64,000 bases of DNA. Origin: Cupriavidus pauculus (lineage in GTDB: Bacteria > Pseudomonadota > Gammaproteobacteria > Burkholderiales > Burkholderiaceae). Every line of letters starts with the position of its first letter. Position 1 is the first letter of the stretch. The notes beneath the pieces were generated by a model. It saw only the letters and a list, made by a program, of their open reading frames with translations, had not been told where the DNA came from and searched no databases. This document shows, in pieces, positions 24,574 through 33,413 of this stretch. Location of the stretch: the NCBI RefSeq assembly GCF_008801835.1, contig NZ_VZOW01000004.1:280642-344641 (forward strand), given 5' to 3'. Made by a program: the position numbers and the translations under genes.

Positions 24574-27273
24574 ATGGAACAGCATGACCGCGTCAGTGCA
24601 GCCGCCAACGCGCTACACGCCCAGGCAGATCCGCAGGAGCTTCAGGAGTGGTGCCAGGCGCTCGATGGCGTCCTGTCGGCGTGGGGTGCGGAGCGGGGCC
24701 GCGAGCGTGCCTGCGAAATCCTCGATGCACTATTGGCCCATGCGCGCGAACGGCGCTTGCCGTGGCGCCCCGCGCACGTCACACCATACCTGAACACAGT
24801 GCCGGTGGAAGACCAGCCCGCCTATCCGGGTGACCTGGAAATCGAGCAGCGTCTGTCGGCCATCCTGCGCTGGAACGCGCTGGCCATGGTGGTACGTGCC
24901 AATCGCGCGCATGGCGAACTCGGCGGTCATATCGCCAGTTATGCATCGGCTGCGGATCTGTTCGAGGTGGGCTACCAGCATTTCTTCCGCGGCAATGCCG
25001 CACCTCACGGTGCCGACCTGGTTTTCTTCCAGCCACACTCGGCGCCCGGCGTCTATGCGCGCGCGTTTCTGGAAGGACGGCTCGATGAATCGGCGCTGTG
25101 CCACTACCGACAGGAACTGGTGGCCGAAGCGCAGGGGCTGCGCGGACTGAGTTCGTATCCACATCCGTACCTGATGCCGGATTTCTGGCAATTTCCCACC
25201 GGCTCGATGGGCATTGGCCCGCTTAACGCAATCTATCAGGCGCGTTTCATGCGCTACCTGCAGAACCGGGGCCTGTGCGAAACCGGCGGACGTCGCGTGT
25301 GGGGTTTCTTTGGCGATGGCGAGATGGACGAGCCAGAATCGATCGCGGCGCTGACGCTTGCCGCGCGCGAACAGCTCGACAATTGCACCTTCGTGATCAA
25401 CTGCAATCTGCAGCGGCTCGATGGTCCGGTGCGCGGCAATGGACGCATTGTCGACGAACTGGAGGCGCTGTTCGCCGGCGCAGGCTGGCATGTGGTCAAG
25501 TGCCTTTGGGGCTCGGAATGGGACGCACTGCTGGCGCGCGACCACAACCATGCGATCAGCCGTGCGTTTGCGCAGACGCTCGATGGCGAGTTCCAGACCT
25601 TGTCCGCCAATGACGGAACGTTCAACCGTGCCCACTTCTTCAGCAAGACCCCGGAGTTGCGCGCGTTGGTGGCGCATCTTTCCGATGCGCAGATCGACCA
25701 GTTGCGCCGGGGCGGCCATGATCCCGTCAAGATTCATGCGGCATTTGCCGAGGCCGCGGGCTGCAAGGGCAGGCCCGCCGTGGTGCTGGCCATGACGATG
25801 AAGGGCTACGGAATGGGCACCATCGCGCAGGGCCGCATGACCACCCATCAGCAGAAGAAGCTGAGCCAAGCCGACCTGATGGCGTTCCGCGACCGTTTCA
25901 GTTTGCCGCTGTCTGACCAGCAGGTTATGGATGCGGCGTTCTACCGGCCTCCCGAAGACAGCCCCGAAATGCAATACCTGCAGGCCCGCCGCGCCGAACT
26001 GGGCGGCTATCTGCCGGTACGCAGTGCCAGCGCCGCCACCTTGGCGGTGCCCGGTCTGGAAGCGACGGCCGCCTTTGCACTCCATGCCGATGGCAAGGCG
26101 ATGAGCTCGACCATGGCACTGGTGCGGCAGCTTGGCGCACTGCTCAAGGATCCGGTGCTGGGGCCGCGTATTGTGCCGATCGTGGCCGACGAGGCGCGCA
26201 CGTTCGGCATGGCTGGCTTGTTCCGGCAGGTGGGCATCTATGCGCCATTCGGCCAGCTCTACCAGCCGGAAGACTCGGCGTCGATGCTGTCGTACCGCGA
26301 AACGCGCGACGGCCAGATCCTGGAGGAGGGGATTACCGAGGCGGGCGCGCTGTCGTCGTGGACGGCGGCGGCCACCAGCTATGCCACGCATGGTCTGCCG
26401 ATGCTGCCGTTTTATATCTACTACAGCATGTTCGGCTTCCAGCGCGTGGGCGACCTGATCTGGGCCGCGGCCGACCAGCGCGCCCGCGGCTTCCTGGTAG
26501 GCGCCACGTCGGGACGCACCACGCTCGGTGGAGAAGGGCTCCAGCATCAGGACGGCAGCAGCCATCTTGCTGCGGCCACGATCCCGAACTGCCGCGCCTA
26601 TGATCCCGCGTTTGCGGGCGAACTGGCGGTCATTGTCGACCACGGCATGCGCCGCATGCTCGAACAGCAGGCCGACGAGTTCTATTACCTGACCGTGACC
26701 AATGAGGCTGTGGAGAACCCGAGCCTGCCGCGGCAAGCGCATGAAGGCGTGGTGCGCGGCATCTATCTGCACCGCCCGGGCGGCGACTTTGCCCACCGGG
26801 TGCAGCTGTTCGGCAGCGGCGCCATCATGGGCGAAGTACTCAAGGCCGCCCGGCAGCTTGAGCAGGAGCACGGGGTTGCGGCCGATGTATGGAGTGTCAC
26901 CAGCTATATCGAACTTGCGCGCGAGGGCGCCGACTGCGAACAGCTGTGGCGCCATGGCAAGGGGCCGGCTGACCAAAGCTGGCTGGGCCTGCAGTTGCAG
27001 CGCAGCGTTGGGCCGATCATTGCCGCCACCGACTATGTACGTGCACTGCCGGAATTGGTGCGTGCCTTCCTGCCGGCCGGCCGACGCTACGTGACGCTGG
27101 GTACCGACGGCTTCGGCCGCAGCGATTCGCGTGCGGCGTTGCGGCGCCATTTCGAGGTGGATGCCGCGGCGATCGTGCAGGCCAGCCTGCGTGCCGTGGA
27201 GGAAATCGTGGCCGAGGAAATGGTCTCGGAGCGGCGGCATCTGGCCGACGTGATCGCGTTGGCATCGATATGA
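24574..27273 (+). CDS. 2-Oxoacid dehydrogenase E1, homodimeric AceE/MdeB type
   Basis: An 899-residue homodimer-type pyruvate dehydrogenase E1. The TPP motif is WGFFGDGEMDEPESIAALTLAAR...FVINCNLQRLDGPVRGNG; GRTTLGGEGLQHQDGSSHLAA and YYSMFGFQRVGDLIWAAADQRARGF are also typical of AceE. There are no aceF/lpd genes nearby, so it must borrow E2/E3 from elsewhere. Adjacency to acdS, whose product is 2-oxobutyrate, fits a 2-oxobutyrate dehydrogenase like MdeB of pseudomonads, making propionyl-CoA. The family is certain; substrate preference is inference. Confidence 0.88.
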   Translation: MEQHDRVSAAANALHAQADPQELQEWCQALDGVLSAWGAERGRERACEILDALLAHARERRLPWRPAHVTPYLNTVPVEDQPAYPGDLEIEQRLSAILRWNALAMVVRANRAHGELGGHIASYASAADLFEVGYQHFFRGNAAPHGADLVFFQPHSAPGVYARAFLEGRLDESALCHYRQELVAEAQGLRGLSSYPHPYLMPDFWQFPTGSMGIGPLNAIYQARFMRYLQNRGLCETGGRRVWGFFGDGEMDEPESIAALTLAAREQLDNCTFVINCNLQRLDGPVRGNGRIVDELEALFAGAGWHVVKCLWGSEWDALLARDHNHAISRAFAQTLDGEFQTLSANDGTFNRAHFFSKTPELRALVAHLSDAQIDQLRRGGHDPVKIHAAFAEAAGCKGRPAVVLAMTMKGYGMGTIAQGRMTTHQQKKLSQADLMAFRDRFSLPLSDQQVMDAAFYRPPEDSPEMQYLQARRAELGGYLPVRSASAATLAVPGLEATAAFALHADGKAMSSTMALVRQLGALLKDPVLGPRIVPIVADEARTFGMAGLFRQVGIYAPFGQLYQPEDSASMLSYRETRDGQILEEGITEAGALSSWTAAATSYATHGLPMLPFYIYYSMFGFQRVGDLIWAAADQRARGFLVGATSGRTTLGGEGLQHQDGSSHLAAATIPNCRAYDPAFAGELAVIVDHGMRRMLEQQADEFYYLTVTNEAVENPSLPRQAHEGVVRGIYLHRPGGDFAHRVQLFGSGAIMGEVLKAARQLEQEHGVAADVWSVTSYIELAREGADCEQLWRHGKGPADQSWLGLQLQRSVGPIIAATDYVRALPELVRAFLPAGRRYVTLGTDGFGRSDSRAALRRHFEVDAAAIVQASLRAVEEIVAEEMVSERRHLADVIALASI

Positions 27274-27304
27274 CCCGCGCCTGATCCACGGTTGCTTCAT
27301 ATTT

Positions 27305-27339
27305 GACGCGCGGCCCGGGCGGCACCAAGGCCGCGCGTC
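27305..27339. terminator. Strong stem-loop downstream of the AceE-like gene
   Basis: Perfect 11-bp arms GACGCGCGGCC (27305-27315) / GGCCGCGCGTC (27329-27339) with a 13-nt loop, 32 bp after the stop codon. No T-run follows, so termination efficiency is uncertain. Confidence 0.5.
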
Positions 27340-27435
27340 GCGCACCGCGCTGGGGAGTCATGGCGGGGTGCATGCCCGATTCTTGCGCGTCAAATGCGGC
27401 TTTTTGCCGACAACTCTTGCATACAAGCATGGCAT

Positions 27436-27453
27436 ACCACTTGCTCAAGTGGT
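27436..27453. promoter_or_regulatory. Perfect 18-bp palindrome before gntR
   Basis: ACCACTTG-CT-CAAGTGGT, 8-bp perfect arms. It ends 4 bp before the GTG chosen as the GntR start. A near-palindrome CTTGCATACAAG, close to the TTGTATACAA-type sites of FadR-subfamily GntR proteins, lies about 20 bp upstream. It is likely an autoregulatory operator. Confidence 0.5.
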
Positions 27454-27457
27454 TGCC

Positions 27458-28222
27458 GTGACCGAAACCACCGACAAATCTCCCGCTGACATTGCCAATC
27501 GCATCACCGAGGCGATGCTTGGCCAGAAACTGCTTCCTGGATCGCGCCTGGGCGAGCAGGAACTTGCCGCGCTATTTGGCGTAAGCCGCACGCTGGTGCG
27601 TGAAGCGCTGATGCGCCTGGCCGCGCGTGGCATGGTGACCGTCAGCTCGCGGCGCGGCTGGTTCCTGGTGGAACCCAGCGCCGATGACATTCGCGCCGCG
27701 TTCGATGCGCGCCGCATTATCGAAACCGGGTTGCTGCGCGAAGTCAGTGCGGAACGGCCGCCAAGCGTTCAGGCGATTCATGCGCTCAAGGTGCATATCG
27801 CCCGCGAAAAAGCCGCGCTCGATGGCGACGACGCCAGCGTACGCAGCTTCCTGCTGGGCGATTTCCACGTGTGCCTGTGCGCCTCGCTTGGCTATGGCCT
27901 GCTCACCGATACATTGCGTGACCTGACCGCGCGTACCACGCTGGTGGCCAGCCGCAATCAATCGGCCCTCGATGCCGGACGCTCATGCAGCCAGCATGAA
28001 GACATCGTCAACGCACTGGCCAATGGCGATGGCGCGCTGGCCGCACGCCTGATGGCCGAACATCTGGGCGAGGTCCACACGAGCCTCGACGCCGTGCCGC
28101 CCATCGATCCGCTCGCGCACCTGCGCCACGCACTGGCGCCAGTGGACCCGCAACGCATATCAACCTCCGTTCTACCGTCCGGGGATTTGTCCCCGAACCC
28201 ATCTACTCCCTCTCGAAGCTAA
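27458..28222 (+). CDS. GntR-family regulator (FadR subfamily, FCD domain)
   Basis: About 254 residues. The winged helix is at the N-terminus (IANRITEAMLGQKLLPGSRLGEQELAALFGVSRTLVREALMRLAARG, wing SSRRGWFLV). An all-helical FCD domain follows, with metal-ligand-like residues (ARRIIETGLLREV, HVCLCASLG, QHEDIVNALANGD, RLMAEHLGEV). The start is uncertain: GTG at 27458 fits the family length and leaves the palindromes upstream free; an in-frame GTG at 27368 would add 30 residues and include them. It precedes the amino-acid ABC transporter and probably represses it or the AceE-like gene. Confidence 0.8.
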   Translation: MTETTDKSPADIANRITEAMLGQKLLPGSRLGEQELAALFGVSRTLVREALMRLAARGMVTVSSRRGWFLVEPSADDIRAAFDARRIIETGLLREVSAERPPSVQAIHALKVHIAREKAALDGDDASVRSFLLGDFHVCLCASLGYGLLTDTLRDLTARTTLVASRNQSALDAGRSCSQHEDIVNALANGDGALAARLMAEHLGEVHTSLDAVPPIDPLAHLRHALAPVDPQRISTSVLPSGDLSPNPSTPSRS

Positions 28223-28233
28223 GGAAACTCGCG

Positions 28234-29046
28234 ATGTTTCATGTCAACGCCCTCAAGAAGTTTTCCCGTCGCGGCCTGATGGTCGCCATGCTGGCCGGTC
28301 TGTGCGTAACGGCCTTGCCGAAGCTGAGCCATGCCGACACGCTTGCGGACGTCACCAAGGCGGGCGTATTGCGCGTGGCCGTGCCGCAGGATTTCCCGCC
28401 ATTTGGTTCGATTGGCGTGGACATGGCACCGCAAGGCCTCGATATCGACGTGGCCGCGCTGGTGGCGAAGAAGATGGGTGTCAAGCTCCAACTGGTGCCG
28501 GTGACCAGTACCAACCGCGTGCCATACCTGCAGACGCGCAAGGTCGACCTGGTGATTTCGAGCATGGGCAAGAACCCCGAGCGCGAGAAGGTGCTCGATT
28601 TCTCCGAAGCCTACGCTCCGTTCTTCAACGGCGTGTTCGGTCCGGCCGATCTGCCGGTCAAGAGCGCGGCCGACCTCGCCGGCAAGACCGTCGGTGTTAC
28701 ACGTGGTGCCGTGGAAGACCTGGAACTGAGCAAGATTGCGCCGGCCAGCGCCACCATCAAGCGCTACGAAGACAACAACGCCACGATCTCGGCGTTCCTG
28801 TCTGGCCAGGTGCAACTGATTGCCACTGGCAATGTCGTGGCATCGACGCTGATCGCCAAGCATCCGCCCAAGGCACCGGAAACCAAGTTCCTGATCAAGA
28901 ACTCGCCGTGCTTTATCGGCATGAACAAGGGCGAGAAGGCGCTGCAGGACAAGGTCAATGCGATCCTCGCAGAGTCGAAGAAGGACGGCTCGCTGAACTC
29001 GCTGTCGATCAAGTGGCTGCTGCGTCCGCTGCCGGCACAACTCTGA
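28234..29046 (+). CDS. Polar amino-acid ABC transporter, periplasmic binding protein
   Basis: A 270-residue SBP_bac_3-family protein with a Sec signal (GLMVAMLAGLCVTALPKLSHA). The core is LADVTKAGVLRVAVPQDFPPFGS, GLDIDVAALVAKKMGVKLQLVPV, NRVPYLQTRKVDLVISSMGKNPEREKVLDFSEAY and LAGKTVGVTRGAVEDL. It lies 11 bp after gntR and is followed by two permeases and an ATPase. Within an ACC-use island, ACC or another small amino acid is a likely ligand (inference). Confidence 0.9.
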   Translation: MFHVNALKKFSRRGLMVAMLAGLCVTALPKLSHADTLADVTKAGVLRVAVPQDFPPFGSIGVDMAPQGLDIDVAALVAKKMGVKLQLVPVTSTNRVPYLQTRKVDLVISSMGKNPEREKVLDFSEAYAPFFNGVFGPADLPVKSAADLAGKTVGVTRGAVEDLELSKIAPASATIKRYEDNNATISAFLSGQVQLIATGNVVASTLIAKHPPKAPETKFLIKNSPCFIGMNKGEKALQDKVNAILAESKKDGSLNSLSIKWLLRPLPAQL

Positions 29047-29070
29047 TCCGCGCCGTCACCGGGTTGAAGC

Positions 29071-29739
29071 ATGGCTTACCAGTTCGATTTCCTGTCGGTG
29101 CTTGATTACACCGATGTGCTGCTCAAGGGCATTGCCGTCACCGCGCAACTCACGCTGACAGGCGGCGTGCTGGGCGTGGCGGTGGCGATTGCCGGTGCCT
29201 GGGCCAAGACGCAGGGACCGGCGTGGCTGCGCGCCGTGGTCAGCGCCTATGTGGAGCTGATCAGGAACACGCCGTTCCTGATCCAGTTGTTTTTCATCTT
29301 CTTCGGCTTGCCGAGCCTGGGCGTGCATCTGCCTGAGATGCTGGCGGCGTCGCTGGCCATGATCATCAACCTGGGTGCATACGGCACCGAGATCGTTCGC
29401 GCCGGGCTGGCCGCCAGCCCGCGCGGGCAGTTCGAGGCTGGCGCGAGTCTGGCCATGTCGCCGTTCCAGGTATTCCGTCACGTAGTGCTGCGCCCCGCGT
29501 TGCAGAAGATCTGGCCGGCGCTGTCGAGCCAGATCGTGATCGTGATGCTGGGGTCGGCGGTCTGCTCGCAGATTGCGGCGCAAGACCTGACCTATGCGGC
29601 CAACTTTATCCAGGGGCGCAATTTCCGGGCCTTCGAGGTGTATCTGGTCAGTACCTCGATCTACCTGCTGCTGGCGCTGGTGTTGCGGCAACTGCTGCGC
29701 GGCATCGGACGGCAGCTTTTTGCACGGAGCGTCCGATGA
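29071..29739 (+). CDS. Polar amino-acid ABC transporter, permease 1
   Basis: A 222-residue inner-membrane permease of the HisM/GlnP family. It has about five helices and the EAA-like loop EIVRAGLAASPRGQFEAGASLAMSPFQVFRHVVLRPALQKIWP, the contact for the ATPase. AYVELIRNTPFLIQLFFIFFG is the standard family block. Its stop overlaps the start of the second permease (ATGA). Confidence 0.9.
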   Translation: MAYQFDFLSVLDYTDVLLKGIAVTAQLTLTGGVLGVAVAIAGAWAKTQGPAWLRAVVSAYVELIRNTPFLIQLFFIFFGLPSLGVHLPEMLAASLAMIINLGAYGTEIVRAGLAASPRGQFEAGASLAMSPFQVFRHVVLRPALQKIWPALSSQIVIVMLGSAVCSQIAAQDLTYAANFIQGRNFRAFEVYLVSTSIYLLLALVLRQLLRGIGRQLFARSVR

Positions 29740-30392
29740 TCGAGTTCTCAACGTGGGATATCGTCCGCAATCTGCTGCTGGCTGCACGCTGGACCGTGCT
29801 GCTGTCGCTGGTGGCCTTCGTGGGCGGTGGCATCGTGGGACTGCTGGTCCTGTTGATGCGGACCAGCAAGCGCCCGATGCTACGTCGCGCGACGTGGGCC
29901 TACATCGAGATTTTCCAGGGCACGCCACTGCTGATGCAGTTGTTCCTGGCGTTCTTCGGGCTGGCACTGTTTGGCATCGAAGTGCCTGCCTGGCTTGCCG
30001 CCGGCTTGGCGCTGACATTGTGGACCGCAGCGTTCCTGGCGGAAATCTGGCGCGGCTGCGTCGAGGCCATTCCACGTGGCCAGTGGGAAGCGTCGAGCAG
30101 CCTGGCGATGAACTATGTACAGCAGATGCGCCACGTGATTCTGCCGCAGGCGCTGCGCATCGCAGTGGCGCCGACCGTGGGTTTTGGCGTGCAGGTCGTC
30201 AAGGGCACGGCACTGGCTTCGATCATCGGCTTCACCGAGCTTTCCAAGGCGGGGACCATGATCGTCAACGCCACGTTCCAACCGTTCACCGTGTATGCCG
30301 CCGTGGCGCTGATGTACTTCGCGCTGTGCTGGCCGCTTTCGCAATACAGCAAAATGCTGGAGAGGAAATTCCATGCCGCTCATCGCCATTGA
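29736..30392 (+). CDS. Polar amino-acid ABC transporter, permease 2
   Basis: A 218-residue partner permease of the same family: AYIEIFQGTPLLMQLFLAFFG and the EAA loop AEIWRGCVEAIPRGQWEASSSLAMNYVQQMRHVILPQALR. It overlaps the upstream permease by 4 bp and the ATPase gene by 20 bp, so the four transporter genes are one translationally coupled unit. Confidence 0.9.
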   Translation: MIEFSTWDIVRNLLLAARWTVLLSLVAFVGGGIVGLLVLLMRTSKRPMLRRATWAYIEIFQGTPLLMQLFLAFFGLALFGIEVPAWLAAGLALTLWTAAFLAEIWRGCVEAIPRGQWEASSSLAMNYVQQMRHVILPQALRIAVAPTVGFGVQVVKGTALASIIGFTELSKAGTMIVNATFQPFTVYAAVALMYFALCWPLSQYSKMLERKFHAAHRH

Positions 30393-31104
30393 CGAGGTCC
30401 GCAAGTCGTTCGGCAGCAATCAAGTCCTGAAGGGTGTATCTCTTTCCGTGGAACCGGGCGAAGTCATTGCCATCATCGGCAAGAGCGGTTCGGGTAAAAG
30501 CACGTTGCTACGTTGCATCAACGGACTGGAAACCATCGACTCGGGTGCGATCACCGTGGCCGGTGCGCATCTGGCTGACAGCGAACTGCAACTGCGTGCG
30601 CTTCGCCTGAAAGTGGGCATGATCTTCCAGCAGTTCAACCTGTTTCCGCACCTGAGCGCAGGGCGCAACGTGATGCTGTCGCCGATGGTGGTAAAGGGCG
30701 TGCCGGAGGCGCGCGCCCGTGAACTGGCCGAGGAAAACCTGGCGCGGGTGGGTTTGTCCGCCAAGTTCGACGCGTATCCGGATCAGTTGTCCGGCGGGCA
30801 ACAGCAACGTGTGGCTATCGCGCGTGCGCTGGCCATGCAACCGATCGCCTTGCTGTGCGACGAGATTACCTCGGCGCTCGATCCCGAACTCGTGAACGAA
30901 GTGCTGCAGGTGGTGCGCGGCCTGGCTGCCGATGGCATGACCTTGCTGATGGTGACGCACGAAATGCGCTTCGCACGCGAGGTGTGCGACCGCGTGGTCT
31001 TCATGCACCAGGGCAAGGTGCATGAGATCGGCGCACCCGATGAGGTATTCGCTCGGCCGCAGACGCCAGAGTTGCAGCAATTCCTGGGGCTGGTGGAGGC
31101 CTGA
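30373..31104 (+). CDS. Polar amino-acid ABC transporter, ATP-binding protein
   Basis: A 243-residue GlnQ/HisP-type ATPase. Walker A is [16 protein letters not shown], the Q-loop [13 protein letters not shown], the signature [19 protein letters not shown], Walker [15 protein letters not shown] and the switch MLLMVTHE-type His ([11 protein letters not shown]). It powers the importer formed with the two preceding permeases and binding protein, closing the acdR-acdS island. The converging TRAP receptor gene begins its 3' end 71 bp away. Confidence 0.93.
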   Translation: MPLIAIDEVRKSFGSNQVLKGVSLSVEPGEVIAIIGKSGSGKSTLLRCINGLETIDSGAITVAGAHLADSELQLRALRLKVGMIFQQFNLFPHLSAGRNVMLSPMVVKGVPEARARELAEENLARVGLSAKFDAYPDQLSGGQQQRVAIARALAMQPIALLCDEITSALDPELVNEVLQVVRGLAADGMTLLMVTHEMRFAREVCDRVVFMHQGKVHEIGAPDEVFARPQTPELQQFLGLVEA

Positions 31105-31175
31105 TCGCTCCAGATGCGCGCGGCTTGTCAGGAGGAGCGCCGATAGGGTCTTCTATGCGACAGCGGTCTGAACAT

Positions 31176-32219
31176 TTAGCGCGCGCCGGCCTCCGCCGCG
31201 AGGTAATTCTTCAGCAGCACCGCACCGCGTTCGCCGACGCGGGTTTGCCAGGCCGCCACGGCGTCGAGCCCCGCATGGCGTAGCGCCTGCTGCACGGCCG
31301 GCGCGGGCTGATCCTGAATGACCACGCCATTGGCGCGCATGCGCGCGGTGTTTTCGGCCAGGCGCGTATCGAGTCGCGCCCACTGCCTGTCTTCGGTGGC
31401 TTTCGCGGCGGCGGTCACGGCGTCGCGCTGTGCCGGCGACAACGCCTGCCACGCAGCGTTGTTCACGGTGGTGAACGACAACGGCATGGCGTAGCCGATC
31501 GCCGTGAAGTTCGGCAGGAAATCCCACAGCTTGCGGCCCGCACCGCCATCGCCCGACGACAGCACCGCGTTCACCGATCCATCCTTCAGGCGCGGCATGG
31601 CGTCGGAGAACGACAGGTTTTGCGCCCGCGCGCCGGCCGCGCGCATGACTTGCGTCGACGTTTCGTCGTAGGCGCGCACCGACAACGCGCGCAGATCGTC
31701 AAGCGACCCCACGGGCTGCCGCGACCACAAACCCGTGGGCGGCCACGGCGTGGTGTACAGCAACTGCTGGCCTTGCTGCGCGAAGGCACGTGCATAGTCC
31801 GCGCGGGCCAGATCGGCCAGGCGGTGTGCGCCGTCAACAGACGTGGCCACGAACGGCAGCGACGACAACAGGAAGATGGGATCGACTTCGCCCAGCGCGC
31901 CGCCGAATGCGTCGCCAGCCTGCAGCTTGCCGTCGCGAATGGCGGCTGGCATCTGCGCGGACTTGATGCCGGCGCTGGCGTCGAACGTGGGCTGTGCTGT
32001 GATCGCGCCCTGCGTGCGGGCGGCGACTTCCTGCGCAAACGTGGTCAGTCCCTCGCCGGGCATCGACGTCGCCGGGTACTCGGTGGCCATCTGCCAGACC
32101 ACCGGCGCGGGCTGTGCGCGTGCGTCGGCGGCAACCCAGAACGAGGCGCAACACAGCGTGGCGGCGATCCAATGACGAGACAAACGATGGGCTTGGCGAA
32201 CGTTGTACAAGGTGCGCAT
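31176..32219 (-). CDS. TRAP transporter solute receptor (DctP family), orphan
   Basis: A 347-residue periplasmic receptor with a Sec signal (WIAATLCCASFWVAADARAQ). DctP-family features are VVWQMATEYPATSMPGEGLTTFAQEVAARTQG, LPFVATSVDGAHRLADLA, the region around PTGLWSRQPVGSLDDLRALSVRAYDETSTQVMRAAGA and GSVNAVLSSGDGG. These bind organic or amino acids for DctQM permeases, but no dctQM lies nearby. The start is the ATG giving MRTLYNVRQAH; longer frames lack support. A nested palindrome region lies about 110 bp upstream. Confidence 0.85.
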   Translation of the reverse strand: MRTLYNVRQAHRLSRHWIAATLCCASFWVAADARAQPAPVVWQMATEYPATSMPGEGLTTFAQEVAARTQGAITAQPTFDASAGIKSAQMPAAIRDGKLQAGDAFGGALGEVDPIFLLSSLPFVATSVDGAHRLADLARADYARAFAQQGQQLLYTTPWPPTGLWSRQPVGSLDDLRALSVRAYDETSTQVMRAAGARAQNLSFSDAMPRLKDGSVNAVLSSGDGGAGRKLWDFLPNFTAIGYAMPLSFTTVNNAAWQALSPAQRDAVTAAAKATEDRQWARLDTRLAENTARMRANGVVIQDQPAPAVQQALRHAGLDAVAAWQTRVGERGAVLLKNYLAAEAGAR

Positions 32220-32329
32220 GGCAGGGACGTATGAAGGGATTGGGGGCGAGGACAGACGGCTTGTGGCGCGACGATAACTGATCGAGTCGCCCAAGGCCAG
32301 AAAGCGACGGAGAGCCATCTGCATTATCG

Positions 32330-32384
32330 GGCATTTATCGTCCTTTTTTTGAAATCGATAATTTATCGACATAGGATAAATGCC
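32330..32384. promoter_or_regulatory. Nested inverted repeats between TRAP receptor and bluB
   Basis: An outer inverted repeat GGCATTTATC (32330-32339) / GATAAATGCC (32375-32384) encloses a perfect 15-bp palindrome TCGATAATTTATCGA (32355-32369). The word TTATCG recurs in both. It lies upstream of the minus-strand TRAP receptor and has the look of a multi-site operator. The binding protein is not known and no regulator gene is adjacent. Confidence 0.45.
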
Positions 32385-32473
32385 GATAAACGGCTTGAGC
32401 TGAGTCGCGCGGCACGTACGGGATCGAGGATCAGGCCTGGCTCGGTTGGTTGCGCGCCCGCAATCTGCTGCTG

Positions 32474-33148
32474 TCAGCGGTCGGGTAGCGACATCGGCAT
32501 CGACGCATCCCACAGGATGTCCTGCAGCGCGCGCCGCTGGCGCCAGCCCAGTTCCTCGAGCATGGGCGCGTCGTAGAAGGCGGGCACGGGCCCCACGCAC
32601 AGCAGGCCGAACGGTGTGGCACCGTCGGGCAAGCCCAGTTCGCGCGCCAAGGCGTCGGGATCGAACATCGATACCCAGCCCAAACCCAGGTTCTCGGCGC
32701 GCGCGGCGAGCCACAGGTTCTGTACCGCGCAGGCGGCCGATGCCCACGCCATTTCACGCGGCATGCTGCGCCGACCGAAGACGGTGCCGTCGTCTGGGGC
32801 AAGAATCACTGCCAGCAGTTCGGCGCTGTCGCGTATGCCTTCCACTTTCAGACGCAGGAATTCCGCGGCACGTTCGCCCAGCGCGTGCGCCGTGGCCTGG
32901 CGCTCCGCTTCCACCAGCGGCGCCAGGCGCGCGCGCCATCCGGGCGTGCTCAGCCGCATGAACCGCCATGGCTGCATCAGCCCCACCGATGGCGCCTGAT
33001 GCGCCGCCTGCAGCAGCCGTTCCAGTTGATCGTCGGGCAGCGGCGGCCCCGGGGTGAAATGACGACAGTCGCGCCGCAGCGCCATCACGCGATACAACGC
33101 GGCGCGCTCGGTGTCGTCGATATGTGGGCCAGAGGGGAGGTGTTCCAT
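32474..33148 (-). CDS. bluB: 5,6-Dimethylbenzimidazole synthase, BluB family
   Basis: A 224-residue nitroreductase-fold protein of the BluB family, which cleaves reduced FMN with O2 to make the lower ligand of vitamin B12. Matching blocks are MALRRDCRHFTPGPPLPDDQLERLLQAAHQAPSVGLMQPWRFM, MAWASAACAVQNLWLAARAENLGLGWVSMFDPD and the C-terminal LGWRQRRALQDILWDASMP. The start is the ATG of MEHLPSGP, with GGAG-type purines upstream. No other cobalamin genes are adjacent. A general FMN nitroreductase is the alternative, but the LGWVSMFDP segment favours BluB. Confidence 0.83.
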   Translation of the reverse strand: MEHLPSGPHIDDTERAALYRVMALRRDCRHFTPGPPLPDDQLERLLQAAHQAPSVGLMQPWRFMRLSTPGWRARLAPLVEAERQATAHALGERAAEFLRLKVEGIRDSAELLAVILAPDDGTVFGRRSMPREMAWASAACAVQNLWLAARAENLGLGWVSMFDPDALARELGLPDGATPFGLLCVGPVPAFYDAPMLEELGWRQRRALQDILWDASMPMSLPDR

Positions 33149-33413
33149 ATGCCAATGCTTGCCATGCGAGGATGCGTCGCAGCCGGACTTCGCATCCAGC
33201 GCGTGGGGCTGATTTATACCGTGACGGGCCGTCAAGGGGCAACCTGCGCGCCAGCCGACGCCCCCTTGGCGCTCGCGTTTCGATGCCCTCCGTGGGAGGG
33301 GGGTATTCGCCATCCAGATTCGTGTGCGATCTGCCGATATATGCCGCTAGGCGGTGCGGTGTTTCCGTACTTGAACAGTGAGATATCGGGAGATACCGTT
33401 GCGCAACGGAGTC
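33149..33413. other. Intergenic region with a hairpin, no gene seen
   Basis: About 265 bp between divergent bluB and the autotransporter gene. It holds a stem GGATGCG (33170-33176) / CGCATCC (33191-33197) just upstream of bluB. I looked for a B12 riboswitch on the minus strand and did not find the B12-box sequence. Confidence 0.4.

Noticed and set aside
24730..27345. Long open frame antisense to the AceE-like gene (about 870 codons)
   Set aside because: It is an artefact of GC-rich codon usage on the other strand; its product is Arg/His/Gln-rich with no family features, while the sense strand is a full-length 2-oxoacid dehydrogenase.
33149..33413. Cobalamin riboswitch upstream of bluB
   Set aside because: BluB suggested one, but the minus-strand leader lacks the conserved B12 box and core pairing; only one simple hairpin is present.
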